A program made the translations under genes and the position numbers. 64,000 bases of DNA from Luidia sarsii (Eukaryota; Echinodermata; Asteroidea; Paxillosida; Luidiidae): NCBI GenBank assembly GCA_949987565.1, contig OX465115.1, positions 8,768,566-8,832,565 on the forward strand. The letters run 5' to 3'. The notes under the pieces were generated by a model. That model did not search any database. It saw only the letters and a list, made by a program, of their open reading frames with translations, and had not been told where the DNA came from. Shown here piece after piece: positions 9,155 through 21,565 of the stretch; positions within the stretch are counted from its first letter, which is position 1; every line of letters starts with the position of its first letter.

Positions 9155-11246
9155 TCTTCTTCTTCTTCTTCTTCTTTTTCTGGTCGGAATTTTCCCATAG
9201 ACAAAGCACAGGGTTTTTTCGGAGGGCACTTTTGCCATTGAACAAACTTTGATTTTTTCCAAACTTGACAAATGCATAGAACTCTTGCTGAAGTTGTGCA
9301 CAGTTGTTTTTAAAACTTCATGACGTCACCATGTGTCACGTGACAGCGCTTTAAAGGGGCAAATTTCAAATTGCAATAAAAGCAAAAAATTAATTTCGTT
9401 TGGTTCCAAGTTTGCACTATATCTAAGTTGGGAAAAGGTGTATCCAAAAATTGCCCTCATTTGACCGTGACGTCATCTCATGAATATTAATGAGGTCATA
9501 AACTTTTAAGATTTTAACATTCAATTGAGCATATTTGGCCAACGGAGCAAGATTTTTTTATTGTTTTTGTTTATATCTATTAGGGATGTAGTCTAGAAAC
9601 ACCCTCTGGGGCCAAAATGCCATGACGCAATCGTGACGTCATCAAAATGCGTGTTTTTAAAACACATATTTGGCAAAGGTCAATCGTCGCAAAATTTGGT
9701 GTGCAGGTAGCTATTGTGCTAGACATTCATAATCCTGAGTTGGGAATTAATTAACCATTGTTCAGAATTGTTATGATTTTGTTCATATTATAATGTAGTC
9801 CCATACACTTTGTGCGCATAATATGCACGTGCTTTAAAGGGGCAACTTGTACACTACACTGTAGTCATTAATTATGGATTCACGTAGGTAGATCTAAACT
9901 TCAGACGAAGATTACTACCTGAACGAAGAAGAAATCGTATTTTTATTTTGTCTTCAACCGACTCAACATATACCCCGGATTGAAAATATCAAAACATATT
10001 TCCGGAATTTCCTTTGTTTTTCATTGTTTAGGTTTTTTTATACTAAGGGCCATAGGTTTGTGTACAAATTAGCTGCGAAATCCATTAAGGGCCTAATATC
10101 AAATACAAATGGCTTCAAACTTGGCACATACTTAGGTTAGTAGATGGAGATTCATTGCAAAAAGTGATATCTTCATGACGTCACCACGTGTCACGTGACA
10201 GCGCTTTAAAGGGGCAAATTTCAAACTCAAATAAAAGCAAAAATGCAAATTCGTTTGGTTTCAATTTTGCAGCATATCTAAGTTGGGAAAAGATGTATCC
10301 AAAAATTGCCCTCATTTGATCGTGACGTCATCTCATGAATATTAATGAGGTCATAAACTTTTAAGATTTTAACATTAAATTGAGCATATTTGGCAAACGG
10401 AGCCAGATTTTTTTTCATTTTTTCGTTTATATCTAATGGGGATGTAGTTTATAAACACCCTCCGGGAACAAAATGTCATGACGTAATCATGACGTCATCA
10501 AAATGCGTGATTTTAAAGCACATATTAGCCAATGGTCAATCTTCTCGAAATTTGGTGGCCAGTTAGCTATTGGGCTAGACATCTTAAATCCTGAGTATGG
10601 AACCGATTAAACATTGTTTTGAATTATTATGATTTGTTAAATATCATTTCTTAGTCCCATAGACTTTGTGCACGATACGTTGGTGTGCCTTTTGGGGTAG
10701 GAATGGATGGTACAGGTTCGAAACAGAGTTGCCACCTTCATGAACTCAATCAAAACGATGCTAAAAGGGGTTTACACCAATATACAGTAAAACTGTGTTT
10801 TTTTTCGTTTGTTTGTGCTTGAGTTGTCACGTGACCTCCCTTTAAAGGGCCAACCTGGCATGTGCAATCACGCCACGATCTTAGATCCCGCAGGATCGAT
10901 ATTTAGCATATATCTAAGTTGGGCAACAATGTATCCAAATATTGCAATAATTATGATGATGAGGTCATCTCATGAATATTAATGAGGTAATAAAAAAACG
11001 ATATTAAATCAATGGTTAACTCCCTTGTTGTGCTGTTGCTAGCGCATATAGCATGTGAGAGGAGTTTCAGGGACCAATTAGGTTTCATGACCTTCCTCAT
11101 GTCATGTGACCCCTTCCTCCGCTCCAGACCGGAAGTACTGTAGTAATCATGCATGTGCTACTGGTTTTCAGATTTTCAACTTGGTCTTTCTTCGGGAAAA
11201 AAAAGGAAAAGCTACACGTTCTGTTACAACAGACGTATGTTTCTAG
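9155..11246 (+). repeat. L unit, 2092 bp
   Basis: A short (CTT)n directly follows CTAG. Linker 9833-10171. From about 10330 the sequence becomes the 5' part of a block repeated at +6886: the core-2 variants CGGAGCCAGA, TTTATAAACACC and GACGTAATCATG, and the mutated A-tail arm TCCGCTC at 11118-11124, recur at 17.28-18.1 kb and again at 22.9-23.8 kb. CTAG is at 11243-11246. Confidence 0.88.
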
Positions 11247-12493
11247 TTTTGTCTTCTTCTTCTTCTTCTTCTTCTTTTTCTGGTCGGAATTTTCCCATAG
11301 ACAAAGCACAGGGTTTTTTCGGAGGGCACTTTTACCATTGAACAAACTTTGATTTTTTCCAAACTTGACAAATGCATAGAACCCCTGCTGAAGTTGTGCA
11401 CAGTTGTCTTTAAAACTTCATGACGTCACCATGTGTCACGTGACAGCGCTTTAAAGGGGCAAATTTCAAATTGCAATAAAAGCAAAAAATTAATTTCGTT
11501 TTGTTCCAAGTTTGCACTATATATAAGTTGGGAAAAGGTGTATCCAAAAATTGCCCTCATTTGATCGTGACGTCATCTCATGAATATTAATGAGGTCATA
11601 AACTTTTAAGTTTTTAACATTCAATTGAGCATATTTGGCCAACGGAGCAAGATTTTTTTATTGTTTTTGTTTATATCTATTAGGGATGTAGTCTAGAAAC
11701 ACCCTCTGGGGCAAAAATGCCATGACGCAATCGTGACGTCATCAAAATGCGTGTTTTTAAAACACATACTTGCCAAAGGTCAATCGTCTCGAAATGTGGT
11801 GTGCAGGTAGCTATTGTGCTAGACATCTTAAATCCTGAGTTTGGAAGCAATTGACCATTGTTCAGAATTATTATGATTTTTTGAAAAATATAATGAAGTC
11901 CCTTACACTTTGTGCACAAAATATGCACGTGCGTATTGGGTTAGGAATGGAGGTTACGGGTTCGAAACAGAGTTGCCACCTTCATGAACTCAATGAAAAC
12001 GATGCTAAAAGGGGTTTACACCAATATACAGTACAGTAAAACTGTGGTTTTTTTCGTTTGTTTGTGCTTGAGTTGTCACGTGACCGCCCTTTAAAGGGCC
12101 AACCTGGCATGTGCAATCACGCCACGATCTTAGATCCCGCAGGATCAATATTTAGCATATATCTAATTTGGGCAACAGTGTATCCAAATATTGCAATAAT
12201 TATGATGATAAGGTCATCTCATGAATATTAATGAGGTAATAAAAAAACGATATTAAATCAATGGTTAACTCCCTCGTTGTGCTGTTGCTAGCGCATATAG
12301 CATGTGAGAGGAGTTTCAGGGACCAAGGTTTCATGACCTTCCTCGTGTCATGTGACCCTTTCCTCCGGTCCAGACCGGAAGTACTGTAGTAATCATGCAT
12401 GTGCTACTGGTTTTCAGATTTTCAACTTGGTCTTTCTTCTGAAAAAAAAGAGGAAAAGCTACACGTTCTGTTACAACAGACGTATGTTTCTAG
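11247..12493 (+). repeat. M unit, 1247 bp
   Basis: Short (CTT)n, core-1, then a direct switch at TTCGAA (near 11970) to core-3 without linker or core-2. Core-3 has a 5-bp deletion (GACCAAGGTTTC instead of GACCAATTAGGTTTC) and GCCCTTTAAAGGGC, a 14-bp perfect palindrome. The 18133-19379 unit is an almost identical copy of the same length. The deletion is shared with the M units at 39431-42069, so these belong to one subfamily. CTAG 12490-12493. Confidence 0.88.
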
Positions 12494-14676
12494 TTAGCTT
12501 TTCCGTTCCATACGGAAAAGCTATTGTTCTTGTTCTGATTTTTTTTTTTGTCTTCTTCTTCTTCTTCTTCTTCTTCTTCTTCTTCTTCTTCTTCTTCTTC
12601 TTCTTTTTCTGGTCGGAATAATCCCATAGACAAAGCACAGGGTTTTTTCGGAGGGCACTTTTGCCATTGAACAAACTTTGATTTTTTTCAAACTTGACAA
12701 ATGCATAGAACCCTTGCTGAAGTTGTGCACAGTTGTCTTTAAAACTTCATGACGTCACCACGTGTCACGTGACAGCGCTTTAAAGGGGCAAATTTCAAAT
12801 TGCAATAAAAGCAAAAAATTAATTTCGTTTTGTTCCAAGTTTGCACTATATCTAAGTTGGGAAAAGGTGTATCCAAAAATTGCTCTCATTTGATCGTGAC
12901 GTCATCTCATGAATATTAATGAGGTCATAAACTTTTAAGATTTTAACATTCAATTGAGCATATTTGGCCAATGGAGCAAGATTTTTTTATTGTTTTTGTT
13001 TATATCTATTAGGGATGTAGTCTAGAAACACCCTCTGGGGCCAAAATGCCATGACGCAATCGTGACGTCATCAAAATGCGTGTTTTTAAAACACATATTT
13101 GGCAAAGGTCAATCGTCTCGAAATTTGGTGTGCAGGTAGCTATTGTGCTAGACATTCATAATCCTGAGTTGGGAATTAATTAACCATTGTTCAGAATTGT
13201 TATGATTTTGTTCATATTATAATGTAGTCCCATACACTTTGTGCGCATAATATGCACGTGCTTTAAAGGGGCAACTTGTACACTACACTGTAGTCATTAA
13301 TTGTGGATTCACGTAGGTAGATCTAAACTTCAGACGAAGATTACTATCTGAACGAAGAAAAAATCGTATTTTTATTTTGTCTTCAACCGACTCAACATAT
13401 ACCCCGGATTGAAAATATCAAAACATATTTCCGGAATTTCCTTTGTTTTTCATTGTTTAGGTTTTTTTATACTAAGGGCCATAGGTTTGTGTACAAATTA
13501 GCTGTGAAATCCATTAAGGGCCTAATATCAAATACAAATGGCTTCAAACTTGGCACATACTTAGGTTAGTAGATGGAGATTCATTGCAAAAAGTGAGATC
13601 TTCATGACGTCACCACGTGTCACGTGACAGCGCTTTAAAGGGGCAAATTTCAAACTCAAATAAAAGCAAAAATGCAAATTCGTTTGGTTTCAATTTTGCA
13701 GCATATCTAAGTTGGGAAAAGATGTATCCAAAAATTGCCCTCATTTGATCGTGACGTCATCTCATGAATATTAATGAGGTCATAAACTTTTAAGATTTTA
13801 ACATTAAATTGAGCATATTTGGCCAACGGAGCAAGATTTTTTTCATTTTTTCGTTTATATCTAATGGGGATGTAGTTTAGAAACACCCTCCGGGAACAAA
13901 ATGTCATGACGCAATCGTGACGTCATCAAAATGCGTGATTTTAAAGCACATATTAGCCAATGGTCAATCTTCTCGAAATTTGGTGGCCAGTTAGCTATTG
14001 GGCTAGACATCTTAAATCCTGAGTATGGAACCGATTAAACATTGTTTTGAATTATTATGATTTGTTAAATATCATTTCTTAGTCCCATAGACTTTGTGCA
14101 CGATACGTTGGTGTGCCTTTTGGGGTAGGAATGGATGGTACAGGTTCGAAACAGAGTTGCCACCTTCATGAACTCAATCAAAACGATGCTAAAAGGGGTT
14201 TACACCAATATACAGTAAAACTGTGTTTTTTTTCGTTTGTTTGTGCTTGAGTTGTCACGTGACCACCCTTTAAAGGGCCAACCTGGCATGTGCAATCACG
14301 CCACGATCTTAGATCCCGCAGGATCGATATTTAGCATATATCTAAGTTGGGCAACAATGTATCCAAATATTGCAATAATTATGATGATGAGGTCATCTCA
14401 TGAATATTAATGAGGTAATAAAAAAACCGATATTAAATCAATGGTTAACTCCCTTGTTGTGCTGTTGCTAGCGCATATAGCATGTGAGAGGAGTTTCAGG
14501 GACCAATTAGGTTTCATGACCTTCCTCATGTCATGTGACCCTTTCCTCCGGTCCAGACCGGAAGTACTGTAGTAATCATGCATGTGCTACTGGTTTTCAG
14601 ATTTTCAACTTGGTCTTTCTTCGGGGGAAAAAAAGGAAAAGCTACACGTTCTGTTACAACAGACGTATGTTTCTAG
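12494..14676 (+). repeat. L unit, 2183 bp
   Basis: One hairpin minisatellite copy (starting 12496), then an uninterrupted pyrimidine tract including (CTT)n of about 18 repeats at 12551-12606. Linker 13262-13600, with ACTATCTGAACGAAGAAAAAATC instead of the commoner ACTACCTGAACGAAGAAG form. The copy at 19380-21565 is essentially the same but 3 bp longer through one extra CTT. CTAG 14673-14676. Confidence 0.88.
12551..12606 (+). repeat. (CTT)n microsatellite, about 18 repeats
   Basis: Uninterrupted CTT/GAA tract immediately after a T-run of the hairpin minisatellite, giving an all-pyrimidine + strand for more than 60 bp. Long GAA/TTC tracts can form intramolecular triplexes. Its antisense frames encode runs of Lys, Arg or Glu that are not real proteins. 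Confidence 0.92.
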
Positions 14677-16854
14677 TTTTTAGCTTTTCCGTTCCATACG
14701 GAAAAGCTATTGTTCTTGTTCTGATTTTTTTTTTTTGTCTTCTTCTTCTTCTTCTTCTTCTTCTTCTTCTTCTTCTTCTTCTTTTTCTGGTCGGAATAAT
14801 CCCATAGACAAAGCACAGGGTTTTTTCGGAGGGCACTTTTGCCATTGAACAAACTTTGATTTTTTTCAAACTTGACAAATGCATAGAACCCTTGCTGAAG
14901 TTGTGCACAGTTGTCTTTAAAACTTCATGACGTCACCATGTGTCACGTGACAGCGCTTTAAAGGGGCAAATTTCAAATTGCAATAAAAGCAAAAAATTAA
15001 TTTCGTTTTGTTCCAAGTTTGCACTATATCTAAGTTGGGAAAAGGTGTATCCAAAAATTGCCGTCATTTGATCGTGACGTCATCTCATGAATATTAATGA
15101 GGTCATAATCTTTTAAGATTTTAACATTCAATTGAGCATATTTGGCCAACGGAGCAAGATTTTTTTATTGTTTTTGTTTATATCTATTAGGGATGTAGTC
15201 TAGAAACACCCTCTGGGGCCAAAATGGCATGACGCAATCGTGACGTCATCAAAATGCGTGTTTTTAAAACACATATTTGCCAAAGGTCAATCGTCTCGAA
15301 ATTTGGTGTGCAGGTAGCTATTGTGCTAGAAATTCATAATCCTGAGTTGGGAATTAATTAACCATTGTTCAGAATTGTTATGATTTTGTTCATATTATAA
15401 TGTAGTCCCATACACTTTGTGCGCATAATATGCACGTGCTTTAAAGGGGCAACTTGTACACTACACTGTAGTCATTAATTGTGGATTCACGTAGGTAGAT
15501 CTAAACTTCAGACGAAGATTACTACCTGAACGAAGAAGAAATCGTATTTTTATTTTGTCTTCAACCGACTCAACATATACCCCGGATTGAAAATGTCAAA
15601 ACATATTTCCGGAATTTCCTTTGTTTTTCATTGTTTAGGTTTTTTTTATACTAAGGGCCATAGGTTTGTGTACAAATTAGCTGTGAAATCCATTAAGGGC
15701 ATAATATCAAATACAAATGGCTTCAAACTTGGCACATACTTAGGTTAGTAGATGGAGATTCATTGCAAAAAGTGAGATCTTCATGACGTCACCACGTGTC
15801 ACGTGACAGCGCTTTAAAGGGGCAAATTTCAAACTCAAATAAAAGCAAAAATGCAAATTCGTTTGGTTTCAATTATGCAGCATATCTAAGTTGGGAAAAG
15901 ATGTATCTAAAAATTGCCCTCATTTGATCGTGACGTCATCTCATGAATATTAATGAGGTCATAAACTTTTAAGATTTTAACATTAAATTGAGCATATTTG
16001 GCAAACGGAGCAAGATTTTTTTCATTTTTTCGTTTATATCTAATGGGGATGTAGTTTAGAAACACCCTCCGGGAACAAAATGTCATGACGCAATCATGAC
16101 GTCATCAAAATGCGTGATTTTAAAGCACATATTAGCCAATGGTCAATCTTCTCGAAATTTGGTGGCCAGTTAGCTATTGGGCTAGACATCTTAAATCCTG
16201 AGTATGGAACCGATTAAACATTGTTTTGAATTATTATGATTTGTTAAATATCATTTCTTAGTCCCATAGACTTTGTGCACGATACGTTGGTGTGCCTTTT
16301 GGGGTAGGAATGGATGGTACAGGTTCGAAACAGAGTTGCCACCTTCATGAACTCAATCGAAACGATGCTAAAAGGGTTTTACACCAATATACAGTAAAAC
16401 TGTGTTTTTTTTCGTTTGTTTGTGCTTGAGTTGTCACGTGACCACCCTTTAAAGGGCCAACCTGGCATGTGCAATCACGCCACGATCTTAGATCCCGCAG
16501 GATCGATATTTAGCATATATCTAAGTTGGGCAACAATGTATCCAAATGTTGCAATAATTATGATGATGAGGTCATCTCATGAATATTAATGAGGTAATAA
16601 AAAAACGATATTAAATCAATGGTTAACTCCCTTGTTGTGCTGTTGCTAGCGCATATCGCATGTGAGAGGAGTTTCAGGGACCAATTAGGTTTCATGACCT
16701 TCCTCATGTCATGTGACCCTTTCCTCCGGTCCAGACCGGAAGTACTGTAGTAATCATGCATGTGCTACTGGTTTTCAGATTTTCAACTTGGTCTTTCTTC
16801 GGGAAAAAAAAAGGAAAAGCTACACGTTCTGTTACAACAGACGTATGTTTCTAG
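14677..16854 (+). repeat. L unit, 2178 bp, sister of 5893-8067 and 23789-25910
   Basis: One hairpin minisatellite copy, (CTT)n of about 15 repeats at 14738-14784, linker 15440-15779. It carries the diagnostic variants listed for 5893-8067. From about 14.78 kb to 17.25 kb it matches 23.84-26.3 kb at a constant +9056 offset. A shared private change is GCATATCGCATGTG in core-3 (near 16655). CTAG 16851-16854. Confidence 0.88.
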
Positions 16855-18132
16855 TTAGCTTTTCCGCCGCGAAGCGGAAAAGCTATTGTTCTTGTTAAGA
16901 TTTTTTTTTTTTTTCTTTTTCTGGTCGGAATTTTCCCATAGACAAAGCACAGGGTTTTTTCGGAGGGCACTTTTGCCATTGAACAAACTTTGATTTTTTC
17001 CAAACTTGACAAATGCATAGAACCCTTGCTGAAGTTGTGCACAGTTGTCTTTAAAACTTCATGACGTCACCATGTGTCACGTGACAGCGCTTTAAAGTGG
17101 CAAATTTCAAACTGCAATAAAAGCAAAAAAGCGATTTCGTTTTGTTCCAAGTTTGCACTATATCTAAGTTGGGAAAGGGTGTATCCAAAATTTGCCCTCA
17201 TTTGATCGTGACGTCATCTCATGAATATTAATGAGGTCATAAACTTTTAAGATTTTAACATTAAATTGAGCATATTTGGCAAACGGAGCCAGATTTTTTT
17301 TCATTTTTTCGTTTATATCTAATGGGGATGTAGTTTATAAACACCCTCCGGGAACAAAATGTCATGACGTAATCATGACGTCATCAAAATGCGTGATTTT
17401 AAAGCACATATTAGCCAATGGTCAATCTTCTCGAAATTTGGTGGCCAGTTAGCTATTGGGCTAGACATCTTAAATCCTGAGTATGGAACCGATTAAACAT
17501 TGTTTTGAATTATTATGATTTGTTAAATATCATTTCTTAGTCCCATAGACTTTGTGCACGATACGTTGGTGTGCCTTTTGGGGTAGGAATGGATGGTACA
17601 GGTTCGAAACAGAGTTGCCACCTTCATGAACTCAATCAAAACGATGCTAAAAGGGGTTTACACCAATATACAGTAAAACTGTGTTTTTTTTCGTTTGTTT
17701 GTGCTTGAGTTGTCACGTGACCTCCCTTTAAAGGGCCAACCTGGCATGTGCAATCACGCCACGATCTTAGATCCCGCAGGATCGATATTTAGCATATATC
17801 TAAGTTGGGCAACAATGTATCCAAATATTGCAATAATTATGATGATGAGGTCATCTCATGAATATTAATGAGGTAATAAAAAAACGATATTAAATCAATG
17901 GTTAACTCCCTTGTTGTGCTGTTGCTAGCGCATATAGCATGTGAGAGGAGTTTCAGGGACCAATTAGGTTTCATGACCTTCCTCATGTCATGTGACCCCT
18001 TCCTCCGCTCCAGACCGGAAGTACTGTAGTAATCATGCATGTGCTACTGGTTTTCAGATTTTCAACTTGGTCTTTCTTCGGGAAAAAAAAGGAAAAGCTA
18101 CACGTTCTGTTACAACAGACGTATGTTTCTAG
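16855..18132 (+). repeat. Chimeric M unit, 1278 bp (core-1 to core-2 crossover)
   Basis: It starts with one hairpin copy of the CGCGAAG-loop type, a long T-run and no (CTT)n. The first 370 bp match the S unit at 25911. Between about 17220 and 17262, inside the shared palindromic box and its flank, it switches to core-2 (TTAAATTGAGC, GGCAAACGGAGCC) and runs on as core-2 + core-3. The linker and the rest of core-1 are lost. It therefore looks like the product of an unequal crossover. CTAG 18129-18132. Confidence 0.85.
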
Positions 18133-19379
18133 TTTTGTCTTCTTCTTCTTCTTCTTCTTCTTTTTCTGGTCGGAATTTTCCCATAGACAAAGCACAGGGT
18201 TTTTTCGGAGGGCACTTTTACCATTGAACAAACTTTGATTTTTTCCAAACTTGACAAATGCATAGAACCCCTGCTGAAGTTGTGCACAGTTGTCTTTAAA
18301 ACTTCATGACGTCACCATGTGTCACGTGACAGCGCTTTAAAGGGGCAAATTTCAAATTGCAATAAAAGCAAAAAATTAATTTCGTTTTGTTCCAAGTTTG
18401 CACTATATATAAGTTGGGAAAAGGTGTATCCAAAAATTGCCCTCATTTGATCGTGACGTCATCTCATGAATATTAATGAGGTCATAAACTTTTAAGTTTT
18501 TAACATTCAATTGAGCATATTTGGCCAACGGAGCAAGATTTTTTTATTGTTTTTGTTTATATCTATTAGGGATGTAGTCTAGAAACACCCTCTGGGGCAA
18601 AAATGCCATGACGCAATCGTGACGTCATCAAAATGCGTGTTTTTAAAACACATACTTGCCAAAGGTCAATCGTCTCGAAATGTGGTGTGCAGGTAGCTAT
18701 TGTGCTAGACATCTTAAATCCTGAGTTTGGAAGCAATTGACCATTGTTCAGAATTATTATGATTTTTTGAAAAATATAATGAAGTCCCATACACTTTGTG
18801 CACAAAATATGCACGTGCGTATTGGGTTAGGAATGGAGGTTACGGGTTCGAAACAGAGTTGCCACCTTCATGAACTCAATGAAAACGATGCTAAAAGGGG
18901 TTTACACCAATATACAGTACAGTAAAACTGTGGTTTTTTTCGTTTGTTTGTGCTTGAGTTGTCACGTGACCGCCCTTTAAAGGGCCAACCTGGCATGTGC
19001 AATCACGCCACGATCTTAGATCCCGCAGGATCAATATTTAGCATATATCTAATTTGGGCAACAGTGTATCCAAATATTGCAATAATTATGATGATAAGGT
19101 CATCTCATGAATATTAATGAGGTAATAAAAAAACGATATTAAATCAATGGTTAACTCCCTCGTTGTGCTGTTGCTAGCGCATATAGCATGTGAGAGGAGT
19201 TTCAGGGACCAAGGTTTCATGACCTTCCTCGTGTCATGTGACCCTTTCCTCCGGTCCAGACCGGAAGTACTGTAGTAATCATGCATGTGCTACTGGTTTT
19301 CAGATTTTCAACTTGGTCTTTCTTCTGAAAAAAAAGAGGAAAAGCTACACGTTCTGTTACAACAGACGTATGTTTCTAG
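18133..19379 (+). repeat. M unit, 1247 bp, recent copy of 11247-12493
   Basis: Same length and same (CTT)n length as 11247-12493 at offset +6886. The clear differences I noticed are CATACACTTTG here versus CTTACACTTTG at 11.9 kb, and nothing else of note. It has the 5-bp core-3 deletion and the tandem ACAGTACAGTAAAACTG. CTAG 19376-19379. Confidence 0.88.
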
Positions 19380-21565
19380 TTAGCTTTTCCGTTCCATACG
19401 GAAAAGCTATTGTTCTTGTTCTGATTTTTTTTTTTGTCTTCTTCTTCTTCTTCTTCTTCTTCTTCTTCTTCTTCTTCTTCTTCTTCTTCTTCTTTTTCTG
19501 GTCGGAATAATCCCATAGACAAAGCACAGGGTTTTTTCGGAGGGCACTTTTGCCATTGAACAAACTTTGATTTTTTTCAAACTTGACAAATGCATAGAAC
19601 CCTTGCTGAAGTTGTGCACAGTTGTCTTTAAAACTTCATGACGTCACCACGTGTCACGTGACAGCGCTTTAAAGGGGCAAATTTCAAATTGCAATAAAAG
19701 CAAAAAATTAATTTCGTTTTGTTCCAAGTTTGCACTATATCTAAGTTGGGAAAAGGTGTATCCAAAAATTGCTCTCATTTGATCGTGACGTCATCTCATG
19801 AATATTAATGAGGTCATAAACTTTTAAGATTTTAACATTCAATTGAGCATATTTGGCCAATGGAGCAAGATTTTTTTATTGTTTTTGTTTATATCTATTA
19901 GGGATGTAGTCTAGAAACACCCTCTGGGGCCAAAATGCCATGACGCAATCGTGACGTCATCAAAATGCGTGTTTTTAAAACACATATTTGGCAAAGGTCA
20001 ATCGTCTCGAAATTTGGTGTGCAGGTAGCTATTGTGCTAGACATTCATAATCCTGAGTTGGGAATTAATTAACCATTGTTCAGAATTGTTATGATTTTGT
20101 TCATATTATAATGTAGTCCCATACACTTTGTGCGCATAATATGCACGTGCTTTAAAGGGGCAACTTGTACACTACACTGTAGTCATTAATTGTGGATTCA
20201 CGTAGGTAGATCTAAACTTCAGACGAAGATTACTATCTGAACGAAGAAAAAATCGTATTTTTATTTTGTCTTCAACCGACTCAACATATACCCCGGATTG
20301 AAAATATCAAAACATATTTCCGGAATTTCCTTTGTTTTTCATTGTTTAGGTTTTTTTATACTAAGGGCCATAGGTTTGTGTACAAATTAGCTGTGAAATC
20401 CATTAAGGGCCTAATATCAAATACAAATGGCTTCAAACTTGGCACATACTTAGGTTAGTAGATGGAGATTCATTGCAAAAAGTGAGATCTTCATGACGTC
20501 ACCACGTGTCACGTGACAGCGCTTTAAAGGGGCAAATTTCAAACTCAAATAAAAGCAAAAATGCAAATTCGTTTGGTTTCAATTTTGCAGCATATCTAAG
20601 TTGGGAAAAGATGTATCCAAAAATTGCCCTCATTTGATCGTGACGTCATCTCATGAATATTAATGAGGTCATAAACTTTTAAGATTTTAACATTAAATTG
20701 AGCATATTTGGCCAACGGAGCAAGATTTTTTTCATTTTTTCGTTTATATCTAATGGGGATGTAGTTTAGAAACACCCTCCGGGAACAAAATGTCATGACG
20801 CAATCGTGACGTCATCAAAATGCGTGATTTTAAAGCACATATTAGCCAATGGTCAATCTTCTCGAAATTTGGTGGCCAGTTAGCTATTGGGCTAGACATC
20901 TTAAATCCTGAGTATGGAACCGATTAAACATTGTTTTGAATTATTATGATTTGTTAAATATCATTTCTTAGTCCCATAGACTTTGTGCACGATACGTTGG
21001 TGTGCCTTTTGGGGTAGGAATGGATGGTACAGGTTCGAAACAGAGTTGCCACCTTCATGAACTCAATCAAAACGATGCTAAAAGGGGTTTACACCAATAT
21101 ACAGTAAAACTGTGTTTTTTTTCGTTTGTTTGTGCTTGAGTTGTCACGTGACCACCCTTTAAAGGGCCAACCTGGCATGTGCAATCACGCCACGATCTTA
21201 GATCCCGCAGGATCGATATTTAGCATATATCTAAGTTGGGCAACAATGTATCCAAATATTGCAATAATTATGATGATGAGGTCATCTCATGAATATTAAT
21301 GAGGTAATAAAAAAACCGATATTAAATCAATGGTTAACTCCCTTGTTGTGCTGTTGCTAGCGCATATAGCATGTGAGAGGAGTTTCAGGGACCAATTAGG
21401 TTTCATGACCTTCCTCATGTCATGTGACCCTTTCCTCCGGTCCAGACCGGAAGTACTGTAGTAATCATGCATGTGCTACTGGTTTTCAGATTTTCAACTT
21501 GGTCTTTCTTCGGGGGAAAAAAAGGAAAAGCTACACGTTCTGTTACAACAGACGTATGTTTCTAG
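19380..21565 (+). repeat. L unit, 2186 bp, recent copy of 12494-14676
   Basis: Offset is +6886 before and +6889 after the microsatellite, so one CTT was gained here. Linker 20151-20489. Near-identity to the first copy continues to the A-tail, then breaks in the hairpin minisatellite of the following unit (one copy there, two here). CTAG 21562-21565. Confidence 0.88.
19437..19495 (+). repeat. (CTT)n microsatellite, about 19 repeats
   Basis: Longest CTT tract in the window, preceded by a T-run and hairpin minisatellite copy. It is one triplet longer than its duplicate at 12551-12606, the visible length change between the two blocks. Confidence 0.92.

Noticed and set aside
12551..12606. Telomeric or subtelomeric repeat
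   Set aside because: The repeat is CTT/GAA, not TTAGGG or a known variant, and it is interspersed at each unit start.
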